9,153 nt of DNA from Actinomycetes bacterium. GTDB lineage: Bacteria; Actinomycetota; Acidimicrobiia; Acidimicrobiales; Palsa-688. Position numbers and translations under genes: made by a program. How positions within the stretch are numbered: the first letter of the stretch is position 1; the number at the start of each line of letters is the position of its first letter. The notes below the pieces were generated by a model. That model made no database searches, was not told the DNA's origin, and worked only from the letters and a program-made list of their open reading frames with translations. The DNA is taken from assembly GCA_021796905.1 (NCBI GenBank), contig JAKABK010000046.1:1-9153 (forward strand), given 5' to 3'. Of the stretch, positions 1 to 5,912 are shown one piece after another.

Positions 1-1
1 C

Positions 2-397
2 GCGCCGACGTCGATCGCGTGGGGTCACGACAACCGCACCTGCGCGCTGAGGGTCGTGGGCCGCGGTATGTCGTTGCGGGTCGAGAACCGGGTCCCCGGC
101 GGTGACGTCAACCCCTACCTGGCGATCGCGGCGATCGTCGCCGCCGGCCTCGACGGGATCGAGCGCAGCCTCGCACTCGAGGCGCCTACCTCGGGCAACG
201 CCTACACATCGGACGCCCCCAAGGTGCCCTCGACGTTGCGCGACGCCGCAGACCTGTTCTCCTCGAGCAGCCTGGCGAGGTCCGCGTTCGGCGACGAGGT
301 GGTGGAGCACTACACCAACATGGCTTGCGTCGAGCTGGCCGCCTTCGACTCGGCGGTCACCGACTGGGAGCGCATCCGGGGGTTCGAGCGGCTGTGA
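2..397 (+). CDS. Glutamine-synthetase-family gamma-glutamyl ligase, C-terminal part (5' end outside window)
   Basis: This is the last 131 codons of a glutamine-synthetase-fold ligase; the reading frame is open from the left edge, so the true start lies outside. Visible residues 7-13 read WGHDNRT, and residues 26-40 (RVENRVPGGDVNPYL) are the conserved arginine-rich, NPYLA-containing C-terminal active-site region of the family. The next helix reads AAIVAAGLDGIE. The class joins glutamate to ammonia or an amine using ATP in the cytoplasm. The pattern is closer to PuuA and actinobacterial GlnA3/GlnA4 (gamma-glutamyl-polyamine or -ethanolamide synthetases) than to housekeeping GlnA. The following aldehyde dehydrogenase, short-chain dehydrogenase and permease support a catabolic role. 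The stop overlaps the next start (GTGA at 394-397). The family is certain; the amine substrate is inferred, and the N-terminal half that would help decide it is not visible. Confidence 0.93.
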   Translation, partial: APTSIAWGHDNRTCALRVVGRGMSLRVENRVPGGDVNPYLAIAAIVAAGLDGIERSLALEAPTSGNAYTSDAPKVPSTLRDAADLFSSSSLARSAFGDEVVEHYTNMACVELAAFDSAVTDWERIRGFERL

Positions 398-1755
398 CCA
401 CCCTCGTCGACCCGTCCACCGCCGAGGTGATCTCGGAGCTCCCCGACGCCACCGAGGACGAAACTGCGGCCGCGATCGGCCGGGCGGCGGCGGCGTTCCC
501 CGCCTGGGAGGCAGTGGCGCCGGGAGACAGGGCGCGCCTGCTCCGGCGCTTCGCGCAGGTCGTCGACGACCACATCGATCAGCTCGCGGCGATCGAGGTG
601 CGCAATGCCGGCCACACCATCGGCAACGCCCGCTGGGAGGCGGGAAACGTGCGTGACGTGCTCGCCTACTACTCCGGGGCCCCCGAGCGGCTCTCCGGGC
701 GCCAGATCCCTGTCGCCGGCGGCCTGGACGTCACCTTCCACGAGCCTCTCGGGGTGGTCGGTGTCATCGTGCCGTGGAACTTCCCGATGCCGATAGCCGC
801 CTGGGGCATGGCTCCGGCGCTGGCCGCCGGCAACACCGTGGTGCTCAAGCCCGCCGAGCTCACGCCGCTGTCCGCGCTGCGCCTGGGCGAGCTAGCGAGG
901 GAGGCCGGTATTCCCGAAGGGGTGCTCGAGGTGGTCGCGGGCACCGGGCCGGTAGCGGGCTGGCGGCTGGTGACCGACGAGCGTGTCGCGAAGGTCTGCT
1001 TCACCGGGTCGGTTCCGGTCGGCAAGGCGATCATGGCCGGCTGCGCTGGGTCGCTCAAGCGCTTCACCCTCGAGCTGGGGGGCAAGTCGGCCAACATCGT
1101 CTTCGCGGACGCCGACCTGGAGGCCGCCGCGGCGTCCGCGCCGATGTCGGTCTTCGACAATGCGGGCCAGGACTGCTGCGCCCGCTCCCGCCTGCTGGTG
1201 CAGAGCTCCGCACTCGAGGGTTTCATGGGTCTGCTCGAGGACGCGGTCGGATCGGTCGTCGTCGGCGACCCCAGATCCGAGGCGACCCAGATGGGCCCGC
1301 TGATCAGCGAGGCGCATCGCGATCGGGTCTCCGGCTACCTCGACGGGCGGGTGGACGTGGCCTTCCGGGGCAGGGTGCCGCAGGGCCCGGGGTGGTGGTT
1401 CCCCCCGACGGTGCTCGCGCCGGTGGCACCAGGTGACCGGGTCGCCCAGGAGGAGATCTTCGGACCGGTGGTCTCGGTGATCCCCTTCGAGGACGAGTCC
1501 GACGCGATCACGATCGCCAACGACAGCCGCTACGGCCTGTCGGGGTCGATCTGGACCGAGAACCTCGGCCGGGCGCTACGGGTGAGCCGGGCGGTCGAGG
1601 CCGGGAACCTGTCGGTCAACTCGCATTCCTCGGTTCGTTACTGGACGCCCTTCGGGGGCTTCAAGCAATCCGGTCTCGGCCGCGAGCTCGGGCCCGACGC
1701 CCCCGAAGGCTTCACCGAGACCAAGAACGTTTTCATCTCCACGGAGGCCAGATGA
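394..1755 (+). CDS. NAD(P)-dependent aldehyde dehydrogenase (AldC/PuuC-like)
   Basis: A 453-residue ALDH-superfamily enzyme that oxidises an aldehyde to a carboxylate in the cytoplasm. All catalytic landmarks are present: PWNFP with the oxyanion Asn129, cofactor-binding Lys152 (KPAE), FTGS at 203-206, general base Glu227 in ELGGKS, nucleophile Cys261 in GQDCCA and Glu354 in EIFGP. The 34-residue Glu-to-Cys distance equals that of human ALDH2. I chose GTG 394 because it overlaps the upstream stop (GTGA), implying translational coupling, and because it gives about 453 residues, close to the roughly 455 I recall for mycobacterial AldC (Rv2858c). An earlier in-frame start at 325 would run into the ligase gene. 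No strong ribosome binding site precedes it. The likely substrate is a gamma-glutamylated amino-aldehyde made in the same pathway; this is inferred from the neighbours, since the fold alone does not show specificity. Confidence 0.95.
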   Translation: MTTLVDPSTAEVISELPDATEDETAAAIGRAAAAFPAWEAVAPGDRARLLRRFAQVVDDHIDQLAAIEVRNAGHTIGNARWEAGNVRDVLAYYSGAPERLSGRQIPVAGGLDVTFHEPLGVVGVIVPWNFPMPIAAWGMAPALAAGNTVVLKPAELTPLSALRLGELAREAGIPEGVLEVVAGTGPVAGWRLVTDERVAKVCFTGSVPVGKAIMAGCAGSLKRFTLELGGKSANIVFADADLEAAAASAPMSVFDNAGQDCCARSRLLVQSSALEGFMGLLEDAVGSVVVGDPRSEATQMGPLISEAHRDRVSGYLDGRVDVAFRGRVPQGPGWWFPPTVLAPVAPGDRVAQEEIFGPVVSVIPFEDESDAITIANDSRYGLSGSIWTENLGRALRVSRAVEAGNLSVNSHSSVRYWTPFGGFKQSGLGRELGPDAPEGFTETKNVFISTEAR

Positions 1756-2519
1756 CCGGACGGCTCGATGGCAAGGTGGCGGTCGTGACCGGGGCGGCGA
1801 GCGGGATCGGTGCCGCGTCGGCCCGACGGTTCGCCGCGGAGGGAGCGAAGGTGGTGGTCGCCGACGTCGATGCCGACGGCGGCAGGAGGGTCGCCGAGGA
1901 GATCGGCGGATCCTGTTTCGAGCTGGACGTGACCGACCCCGGTCAGGTCGACGCCATGTACCGCCATGCGCTCGGCACCTACGGCGGGCTGCACGTCTGT
2001 TTCAACAACGCCGGCATCTCGCCTCCCGAGGACGACTCCATCCTCACCACCGGCATCGACGCGTGGCGCAGGGTCCAGGAGGTGAACCTCACCTCGGTGT
2101 ACCTGTGCTGCAAGGCGGCCCTGCCGCTGCTGATCGAGGGTGGGGGCGGGTCGATCATCAACACCGCCTCGTTCGTCGCCCTGATGGGAGCGGCCACGAG
2201 CCAGATCTCCTACACCGCCTCCAAGGGCGGTGTGCTCGCCCTGTCCCGGGAGCTCGGTGTGCAGTTCGCCCGCCAAGGGGTCAGGGTCAACGCCTTGTGC
2301 CCCGGGCCGGTGAGCACCCCGCTGCTCCAGGAGCTGTTCGCCAAGGACCCCGAGCGTGCCGCTCGGCGCCTGGTGCACATCCCGATGGGCCGCTTCGGTC
2401 GACCCGAGGAGATCGCCGCCGCGGCCGCCTTCCTCGCCTCCGACGACGCATCGTTCATCACCGCCTCGACCTTCGTCGTCGACGGCGGGATCCAAGCCGC
2501 CTACGTCACGCCGACCTAG
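1752..2519 (+). CDS. Short-chain dehydrogenase/reductase (classical SDR)
   Basis: A 255-residue classical SDR, complete and of normal length. The cofactor motif TGAASGIG is at residues 13-20. Asp38 at the end of the second beta strand favours NAD(H) over NADP(H). NNAG is at 85-88, and the catalytic tetrad is Asn112, Ser140, Tyr154 and Lys158. PGPVST at 184-189 follows the family pattern. The enzyme interconverts an alcohol and a carbonyl compound in the cytoplasm. It starts at an ATG overlapping the aldehyde dehydrogenase stop (ATGA), with GGAGG at 1743-1747, so the two are co-translated. A similar order (GlnA4-type ligase, aldehyde dehydrogenase, SDR) occurs in mycobacteria around Rv2860c-Rv2857c. 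I infer that it supplies the aldehyde for its neighbour by oxidising a gamma-glutamylated amino alcohol. Automated pipelines may call it a 3-oxoacyl-ACP reductase, which the context does not support. Confidence 0.94.
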   Translation: MTGRLDGKVAVVTGAASGIGAASARRFAAEGAKVVVADVDADGGRRVAEEIGGSCFELDVTDPGQVDAMYRHALGTYGGLHVCFNNAGISPPEDDSILTTGIDAWRRVQEVNLTSVYLCCKAALPLLIEGGGGSIINTASFVALMGAATSQISYTASKGGVLALSRELGVQFARQGVRVNALCPGPVSTPLLQELFAKDPERAARRLVHIPMGRFGRPEEIAAAAAFLASDDASFITASTFVVDGGIQAAYVTPT

Positions 2520-2584
2520 ACGCGTCGGGACGCCGCGAGCAGGACCGCGCCGACCGACGACCGACACCAGCCACAGGACCACGG

Positions 2585-2590
2585 GGGGAG
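2585..2590 (+). promoter_or_regulatory. Ribosome binding site of the permease
   Basis: GGGGAG lies seven bases before ATG 2598 and fixes the permease start. The 78-base gap after the SDR stop shows no convincing promoter or terminator, so the permease is probably read from the same transcript but initiates independently. Confidence 0.65.
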
Positions 2591-2597
2591 ACCGACG

Positions 2598-4130
2598 ATG
2601 ACTACCAGCCCGAGCCAGCCGGTTGCCACGAGCGACGCCGAGCAGCTCCACGCCCTCGGTTATGCGCAGGAGCTGCGGAGGCGGATGGGGGGGTTCTCCA
2701 ACTTCGCGGTCTCGTTCACCATCATCTCGATCCTCTCGGGGGCGCTGACCCTCTACGGCTACGGGATGACCACCGGTGGCCCGGTGGTGATGGTCTGGGG
2801 ATGGGTCTTCGTCGGAGCCATGACCACCGTCGTCGGTCTCGGCATGGCCGAGGTCTGCTCGAGCTTCCCGACCGCCGGCGGCTTGTACTACTGGGCGGCC
2901 AAGCTCGCCCCCGGTGGCAGCGGACCGGTGTGGAGCTGGTTCACCGGGTGGTTCAATCTGCTCGGGCAGGTCGCGATCACCGCTGGGATCGACTTCGGCT
3001 TCGCCGAGTTCTTCACCGCGTTCCTGAGCCTGACGACCGGTTGGGCGGCCACCCCGGGCCACACCGTCTTGGTCTACGGCTGTGTGCTGCTCGCCCACGG
3101 CCTGCTCAACAGCTTCGGGGTGGCGATCGTCTCGTTCCTCTCGGACGTGAGCGTCTGGTGGCACCTGCTCGGGGTGCTGGTGATCGTGGTCACCCTCAGC
3201 GCGATCCCCGCGCACCACAGCTCGGCGAGCTTCGTGTTCACCCACTTCGTCAACCGGACCGGCTTCAAGACCAGTCTCTACGTGGTGCTGATCGGCCTGC
3301 TGATGGCGCAGTACACCTTCACCGGCTACGACGCCTCGGCTCACATGTCCGAGGAGACCCACAACGCGGCGGTCGCCGGGCCCCGGGGGATCGTGTCGTC
3401 GATCCTGGTGTCGCTCGTGGCCGGCTGGGTGCTGATCCTCGGGATCACCTTCGCGATCGGGCGCAACTACCAGAGCGCGTTGAGCTCGCCGACGGGGGTC
3501 CCCCCGGTGCAGATCTTCATCGACGCGATCGGCCGCCACGGCGGCGAGCTGCTCCTCGTGGTGGCCTTCGTCGCGCAGTTCTACTGCGGGATGGCGTCGG
3601 TGACCGCCAACTCCCGGATGATCTACGCCTTCTCCCGGGACGGGGCGGTGCCCGGCTCGGCGTTCTGGCACCGGATCAACCCCCGTACCCGCACACCGAC
3701 CAACTCGATCTGGTTCGCGGTGGTCTTCGCTTTCGTCCTCGGCGTGCCGTACCTGTGGAGCCCCACCGCCTACGGTGCGATCACCTCGATCGCGACCATC
3801 GGGCTCTACATCGCCTACGTGATCCCCACCCTGCTGCGCCGTCTCCAGGGCGACAGGTTCGTGCCGGGCCCGTGGAGCCTCGGGCGCTGGAGCGGGATCG
3901 TCGGATGGCTCGGGGTCGCGTGGGTGGTGGTCATCTGTGTCCTGTTCATGCTCCCCGAGGTCTCCCCGATCACCGCCAAGACCTTCAACTACGCCCCGAT
4001 AGCCGTGGGGGTGGTGCTCGTCATCGCCGGGGGATGGTGGGCGATCTCGGCCCGCAAGTGGTTCACCGGCCCCCGGGTGCAGGGCACCCCCGAGGAGCTG
4101 GCGGCGATCGAACGCGAGCTGTCGGTCTAG
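2598..4130 (+). CDS. APC-superfamily amino acid/amine permease (GabP/choline-type, ACT family)
   Basis: A 510-residue inner-membrane transporter with about 12 hydrophobic segments. Cytoplasmic residues 21-35 (GYAQELRRRMGGFSN) lead into the first membrane helix, where FAVSFTIISILSG carries the family's unwound substrate-binding stretch. FTGYDASAHMSEET at 241-254 is the sixth-helix signature of the GABA/choline/amino-acid transporters related to yeast Uga4 and Hnm1. The PTAGGLYYW segment is also typical. The length is normal for the group. It very probably imports the amine, amino alcohol or gamma-amino acid that the upstream ligase and dehydrogenases break down, driven by an ion gradient. The start is set by GGGGAG seven bases before the ATG. 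The family is clear; the substrate is inferred from the cluster. Confidence 0.93.
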   Translation: MTTSPSQPVATSDAEQLHALGYAQELRRRMGGFSNFAVSFTIISILSGALTLYGYGMTTGGPVVMVWGWVFVGAMTTVVGLGMAEVCSSFPTAGGLYYWAAKLAPGGSGPVWSWFTGWFNLLGQVAITAGIDFGFAEFFTAFLSLTTGWAATPGHTVLVYGCVLLAHGLLNSFGVAIVSFLSDVSVWWHLLGVLVIVVTLSAIPAHHSSASFVFTHFVNRTGFKTSLYVVLIGLLMAQYTFTGYDASAHMSEETHNAAVAGPRGIVSSILVSLVAGWVLILGITFAIGRNYQSALSSPTGVPPVQIFIDAIGRHGGELLLVVAFVAQFYCGMASVTANSRMIYAFSRDGAVPGSAFWHRINPRTRTPTNSIWFAVVFAFVLGVPYLWSPTAYGAITSIATIGLYIAYVIPTLLRRLQGDRFVPGPWSLGRWSGIVGWLGVAWVVVICVLFMLPEVSPITAKTFNYAPIAVGVVLVIAGGWWAISARKWFTGPRVQGTPEELAAIERELSV

Positions 4131-4196
4131 GCGGGTCGAGGCGGGTCCGCCAACGCTAACCGTCCCGGTCCCGGGCGGCCGGTGTGGCGCACGATC

Positions 4197-4211
4197 GGCC
4201 CCGACGGGGTC
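4197..4211. repeat. Short inverted repeat upstream of the 97-residue gene
   Basis: GGCCCC-GAC-GGGGTC can pair as six base pairs, one of them G-U, around a three-base centre. It sits where the -35 region of the downstream promoter should be, and 67 bases after the permease stop. It could be an operator dyad or a weak terminator hairpin without a U-tract. In DNA this rich in G and C, chance is also a fair explanation. Confidence 0.25.
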
Positions 4212-4217
4212 CCGCGG

Positions 4218-4223
4218 TACGGT
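4218..4223 (+). promoter_or_regulatory. Predicted -10 box of a leaderless promoter (TACGGT)
   Basis: TACGGT matches the actinobacterial -10 pattern TANNNT. Exactly six bases separate it from ATG 4230, so transcription would begin at or within a base of the start codon. No ribosome binding site is visible before the ATG, which agrees with a leaderless message. No convincing -35 box is seen. Confidence 0.5.
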
Positions 4224-4229
4224 GGATGA

Positions 4230-4523
4230 ATGGAGGTCGAGGCCGGGCCGGGGCTCACCCAGCACGTGCTCGCGCACGGTGGCGTGCTGTGGGTCCGGGC
4301 CGATCGGCGCTCTTGCTGTACCGGCTCGATCACCACCCTGCGGGCCGGGACCGACCGCCCGGACGACGCCGCCGGCTACGGACCGGTCCCAACCGGGCTC
4401 CCGATCGCCGTCCGGTTCCGTGGCGCCGGCCAGCGCCGACCGGACCGGTTGGTGCTCGAGCTGCGGGGACGCCGCCGCCCCCGACCCGCTGCCTACTGGG
4501 ACGGCTGCGTGTACGCCCTGTAG
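4230..4523 (+). CDS. Small uncharacterised protein with a Cys-Cys pair (97 residues)
   Basis: I do not recognise this protein and assign no function. It is 97 residues, rich in Arg and Gly, without a signal peptide or membrane segment, so probably cytoplasmic. Adjacent Cys29 and Cys30 follow a short beta-like stretch (GGVLWVRADR). The centre is a charged run (PDRLVLELRGRR), and the C-terminus is aromatic and hydrophobic, with a third cysteine, Cys93, in YWDGCVYAL. Three cysteines in so short a protein could suggest metal binding or redox chemistry, but this is a guess. Support for coding: alternating hydrophobic/charged beta-strand pattern, a leaderless promoter fixed on this ATG, and no better gene on either strand here. 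It is convergent with the hydrolase gene, with 50 bases between the two stops. Overlapping frames at 4184-5380 and 4222-4539 look like shadows. Confidence 0.6.
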   Translation: MEVEAGPGLTQHVLAHGGVLWVRADRRSCCTGSITTLRAGTDRPDDAAGYGPVPTGLPIAVRFRGAGQRRPDRLVLELRGRRRPRPAAYWDGCVYAL

Positions 4524-4573
4524 CGGGACGGCCCGGTGACGCTGCGGATCGGGCGCGGCGCCGGGCCCGGGGG

Positions 4574-5773
4574 TCAGGGGCTGGTGGACGTCGGCGGCGC
4601 ACCCGAGCAGTAGCCCTCGACGGGGACCGCCGGCCCTGCGGTGATCCGGGCGGTCCCGGTGACGGTGCCGGCGGCGAGGATGCCGCTGTCGGTGCTGGTG
4701 CGTCCGGCGAGGTAGCGCTGCCAGAAGGCGAGGGTGACGGCACGGACCACCTTGCGGTAGGCGGGGGCTCCCGCCTGGGGCTCGTCGGGGAAGCCGGAGA
4801 GGACCGAGGGGTCCAGGTAGGGGGAGAGGTGGTCCGCGCCGAGCAGGTCGAGGTAGTAGCGGGTCCCGGTCTGGGCGTCGTAGATCTGCTCGCTGCAGGC
4901 CGGGGCGTTGACCGTGTCGGCGTCCCCCTGGGTGACGAGCAGTGGCACCGCCGGGTCGGGTTGGTAGCTCCCGCCGAAGGAGGTCAGCTCGGCACCGGAG
5001 AGGATGATCGCCGCGGAGACCCCCGGGACCTGCCAGGCGGTGTTGTTGACCGCGGCGTCGGTCACGTCACCTCCGTCGGACTGGCCGACCAGGCCGACGC
5101 GGGAGGGGTCCACCACGCCGGCGAGGTTCCCGCCCAGGTGGGAGAGGTCCTCGACCACCACCCGCAGCTCCGCGGGGTGGGCGACGATGTCGGCCTCGTC
5201 GAGGCCGCCGGGCTGGCCGGGGGTGGTGTAGGGGTAGGAGGGCGCAGCGACGACGTAGCCCGCCTCGGCCCACGAGTCGAGCAGCAGGCTGTAGGCGTCG
5301 GGGGACACCGCGAAGCCCTGGGAGAACACGATCAGCGGCCACCCCCCGGACGGTCGGAGCGGGCTGGCGCCGGCACCTGAGGAGCGGGCCGGGTACAACA
5401 CGGTGGTCGGCAGCGAAGCCTCCCCGTCGGTGAAGTCGAGCGAAGCGCTGCCGACCCGGTAGGGGGCGGCTGGCAGGCCGGTGGTGACCGGTGTGGTGGT
5501 GGAGGCGCTCGCAGACGAGGTCGAGCTGCTGTCGGTGGAAGCGGCGCCGCGCGAGGTTCCCGGAGCGGAGGTGGCAGAGCCGGTCGGCCCGGCGGAGCTG
5601 GTCGAGGGTGTTCCGCCGGCGACCCTCCTCGCCCTGCCCGCGGGGATCACGGCGAGGGCCACGGCCGCCGCCAGCGCCAGGACGGTGACGGCCAGCACCA
5701 CGCTGCGGGCCAGAGCGGCACGCCGCCGGCGACGGCGGGCCGCCGAGCGGAGCGGGTACGGCGGGCGGCTCAC
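4574..5773 (-). CDS. Exported alpha/beta hydrolase (esterase/lipase-like)
   Basis: A 399-residue serine hydrolase. Residues 9-18 are arginine-rich and 24-43 form one hydrophobic helix, a signal peptide or signal anchor. A low-complexity Ser/Thr/Ala/Gly linker spans about 51-104, and the catalytic domain follows. Ser232 lies in GQSDGG (the nucleophile elbow), Asp286 in QGDADTV, and His315 in GADHLSPY. VFSQGF is the likely oxyanion-hole strand. The only cysteines, Cys293 and Cys389, could form a disulfide, as in secreted cutinase/lipase-type enzymes. The fold resembles the PAF-acetylhydrolase/chlorophyllase/dienelactone hydrolase group; the natural ester is unknown. I chose GTG 5773 because it places the arginine cluster and helix at the N-terminus. 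The open frame continues to 6175, but that part is low-complexity and lies under the divergent rhtA gene. The gene stands alone on the minus strand. Confidence 0.88.
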   Translation of the reverse strand: MSRPPYPLRSAARRRRRRAALARSVVLAVTVLALAAAVALAVIPAGRARRVAGGTPSTSSAGPTGSATSAPGTSRGAASTDSSSTSSASASTTTPVTTGLPAAPYRVGSASLDFTDGEASLPTTVLYPARSSGAGASPLRPSGGWPLIVFSQGFAVSPDAYSLLLDSWAEAGYVVAAPSYPYTTPGQPGGLDEADIVAHPAELRVVVEDLSHLGGNLAGVVDPSRVGLVGQSDGGDVTDAAVNNTAWQVPGVSAAIILSGAELTSFGGSYQPDPAVPLLVTQGDADTVNAPACSEQIYDAQTGTRYYLDLLGADHLSPYLDPSVLSGFPDEPQAGAPAYRKVVRAVTLAFWQRYLAGRTSTDSGILAAGTVTGTARITAGPAVPVEGYCSGAPPTSTSP

Positions 5774-5782
5774 AGGGGCGCC

Positions 5783-5788
5783 ACCGTA
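5783..5788 (-). promoter_or_regulatory. Predicted -10 box of the hydrolase gene (TACGGT on the minus strand)
   Basis: Read on the minus strand, TACGGT fits TANNNT and lies nine bases before GTG 5773. Initiation six or seven bases downstream would leave a leader of only two or three bases, so the message would be nearly leaderless. No ribosome binding site is evident. It is the same hexamer as the one before the 97-residue gene. Confidence 0.4.
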
Positions 5789-5900
5789 GCGACCCGTACC
5801 CCGGCCGACCACGCGACGGGCCCGGCCCGCCCGCGAACTGCTCGGGTGGCACCACCGCGACCTGCGGTGCCTCGGCGGGTCGTCGGTGGGGGGCCGGCGG

Positions 5901-5906
5901 TAGCCT
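5901..5906 (+). promoter_or_regulatory. Predicted -10 box of a leaderless promoter for the RhtA-like gene (TAGCCT)
   Basis: TAGCCT fits TANNNT and is exactly six bases before GTG 5913, the same geometry as the 97-residue gene. There is no ribosome binding site before the GTG. It lies in the 139-base divergent region shared with the hydrolase gene, in which I see no further gene or clear operator. Confidence 0.5.
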
Positions 5907-5912
5907 CTGACG

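Noticed and set aside
325..393. N-terminal extension of the aldehyde dehydrogenase
   Set aside because: It would overlap the conserved end of the ligase by about 70 bases and adds arginine-rich residues foreign to the family. GTG 394 in the GTGA overlap is better.
2522..2533. Possible hairpin GCGT-CGGG-ACGC after the SDR stop
   Set aside because: A four-base-pair stem with no U-tract is too weak to call a terminator, and the permease is probably on the same transcript.
2063..4159. Plus-strand ORF of 698 codons overlapping the SDR and permease
   Set aside because: It is an Arg/Pro/Gly-rich frame shadow. The permease frame has transmembrane helices and the APC signature.
1638..4277. Minus-strand ORF of 879 codons
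   Set aside because: It is low-complexity, rich in Asp, His, Gly, Pro and Arg, the typical antisense shadow of GC-rich genes. The opposite strand has the SDR and permease with full family motifs.
4561..4570. Palindrome CCGGGCCCGG between the convergent stops
   Set aside because: A perfect palindrome has no room for a loop and is common in this base composition. I could not support it as a bidirectional terminator.
4184..5380. Plus-strand ORF of 398 codons over the small gene and the hydrolase
   Set aside because: It reads as Arg/Gly/Ala low complexity and is antisense to the catalytic domain of the hydrolase.
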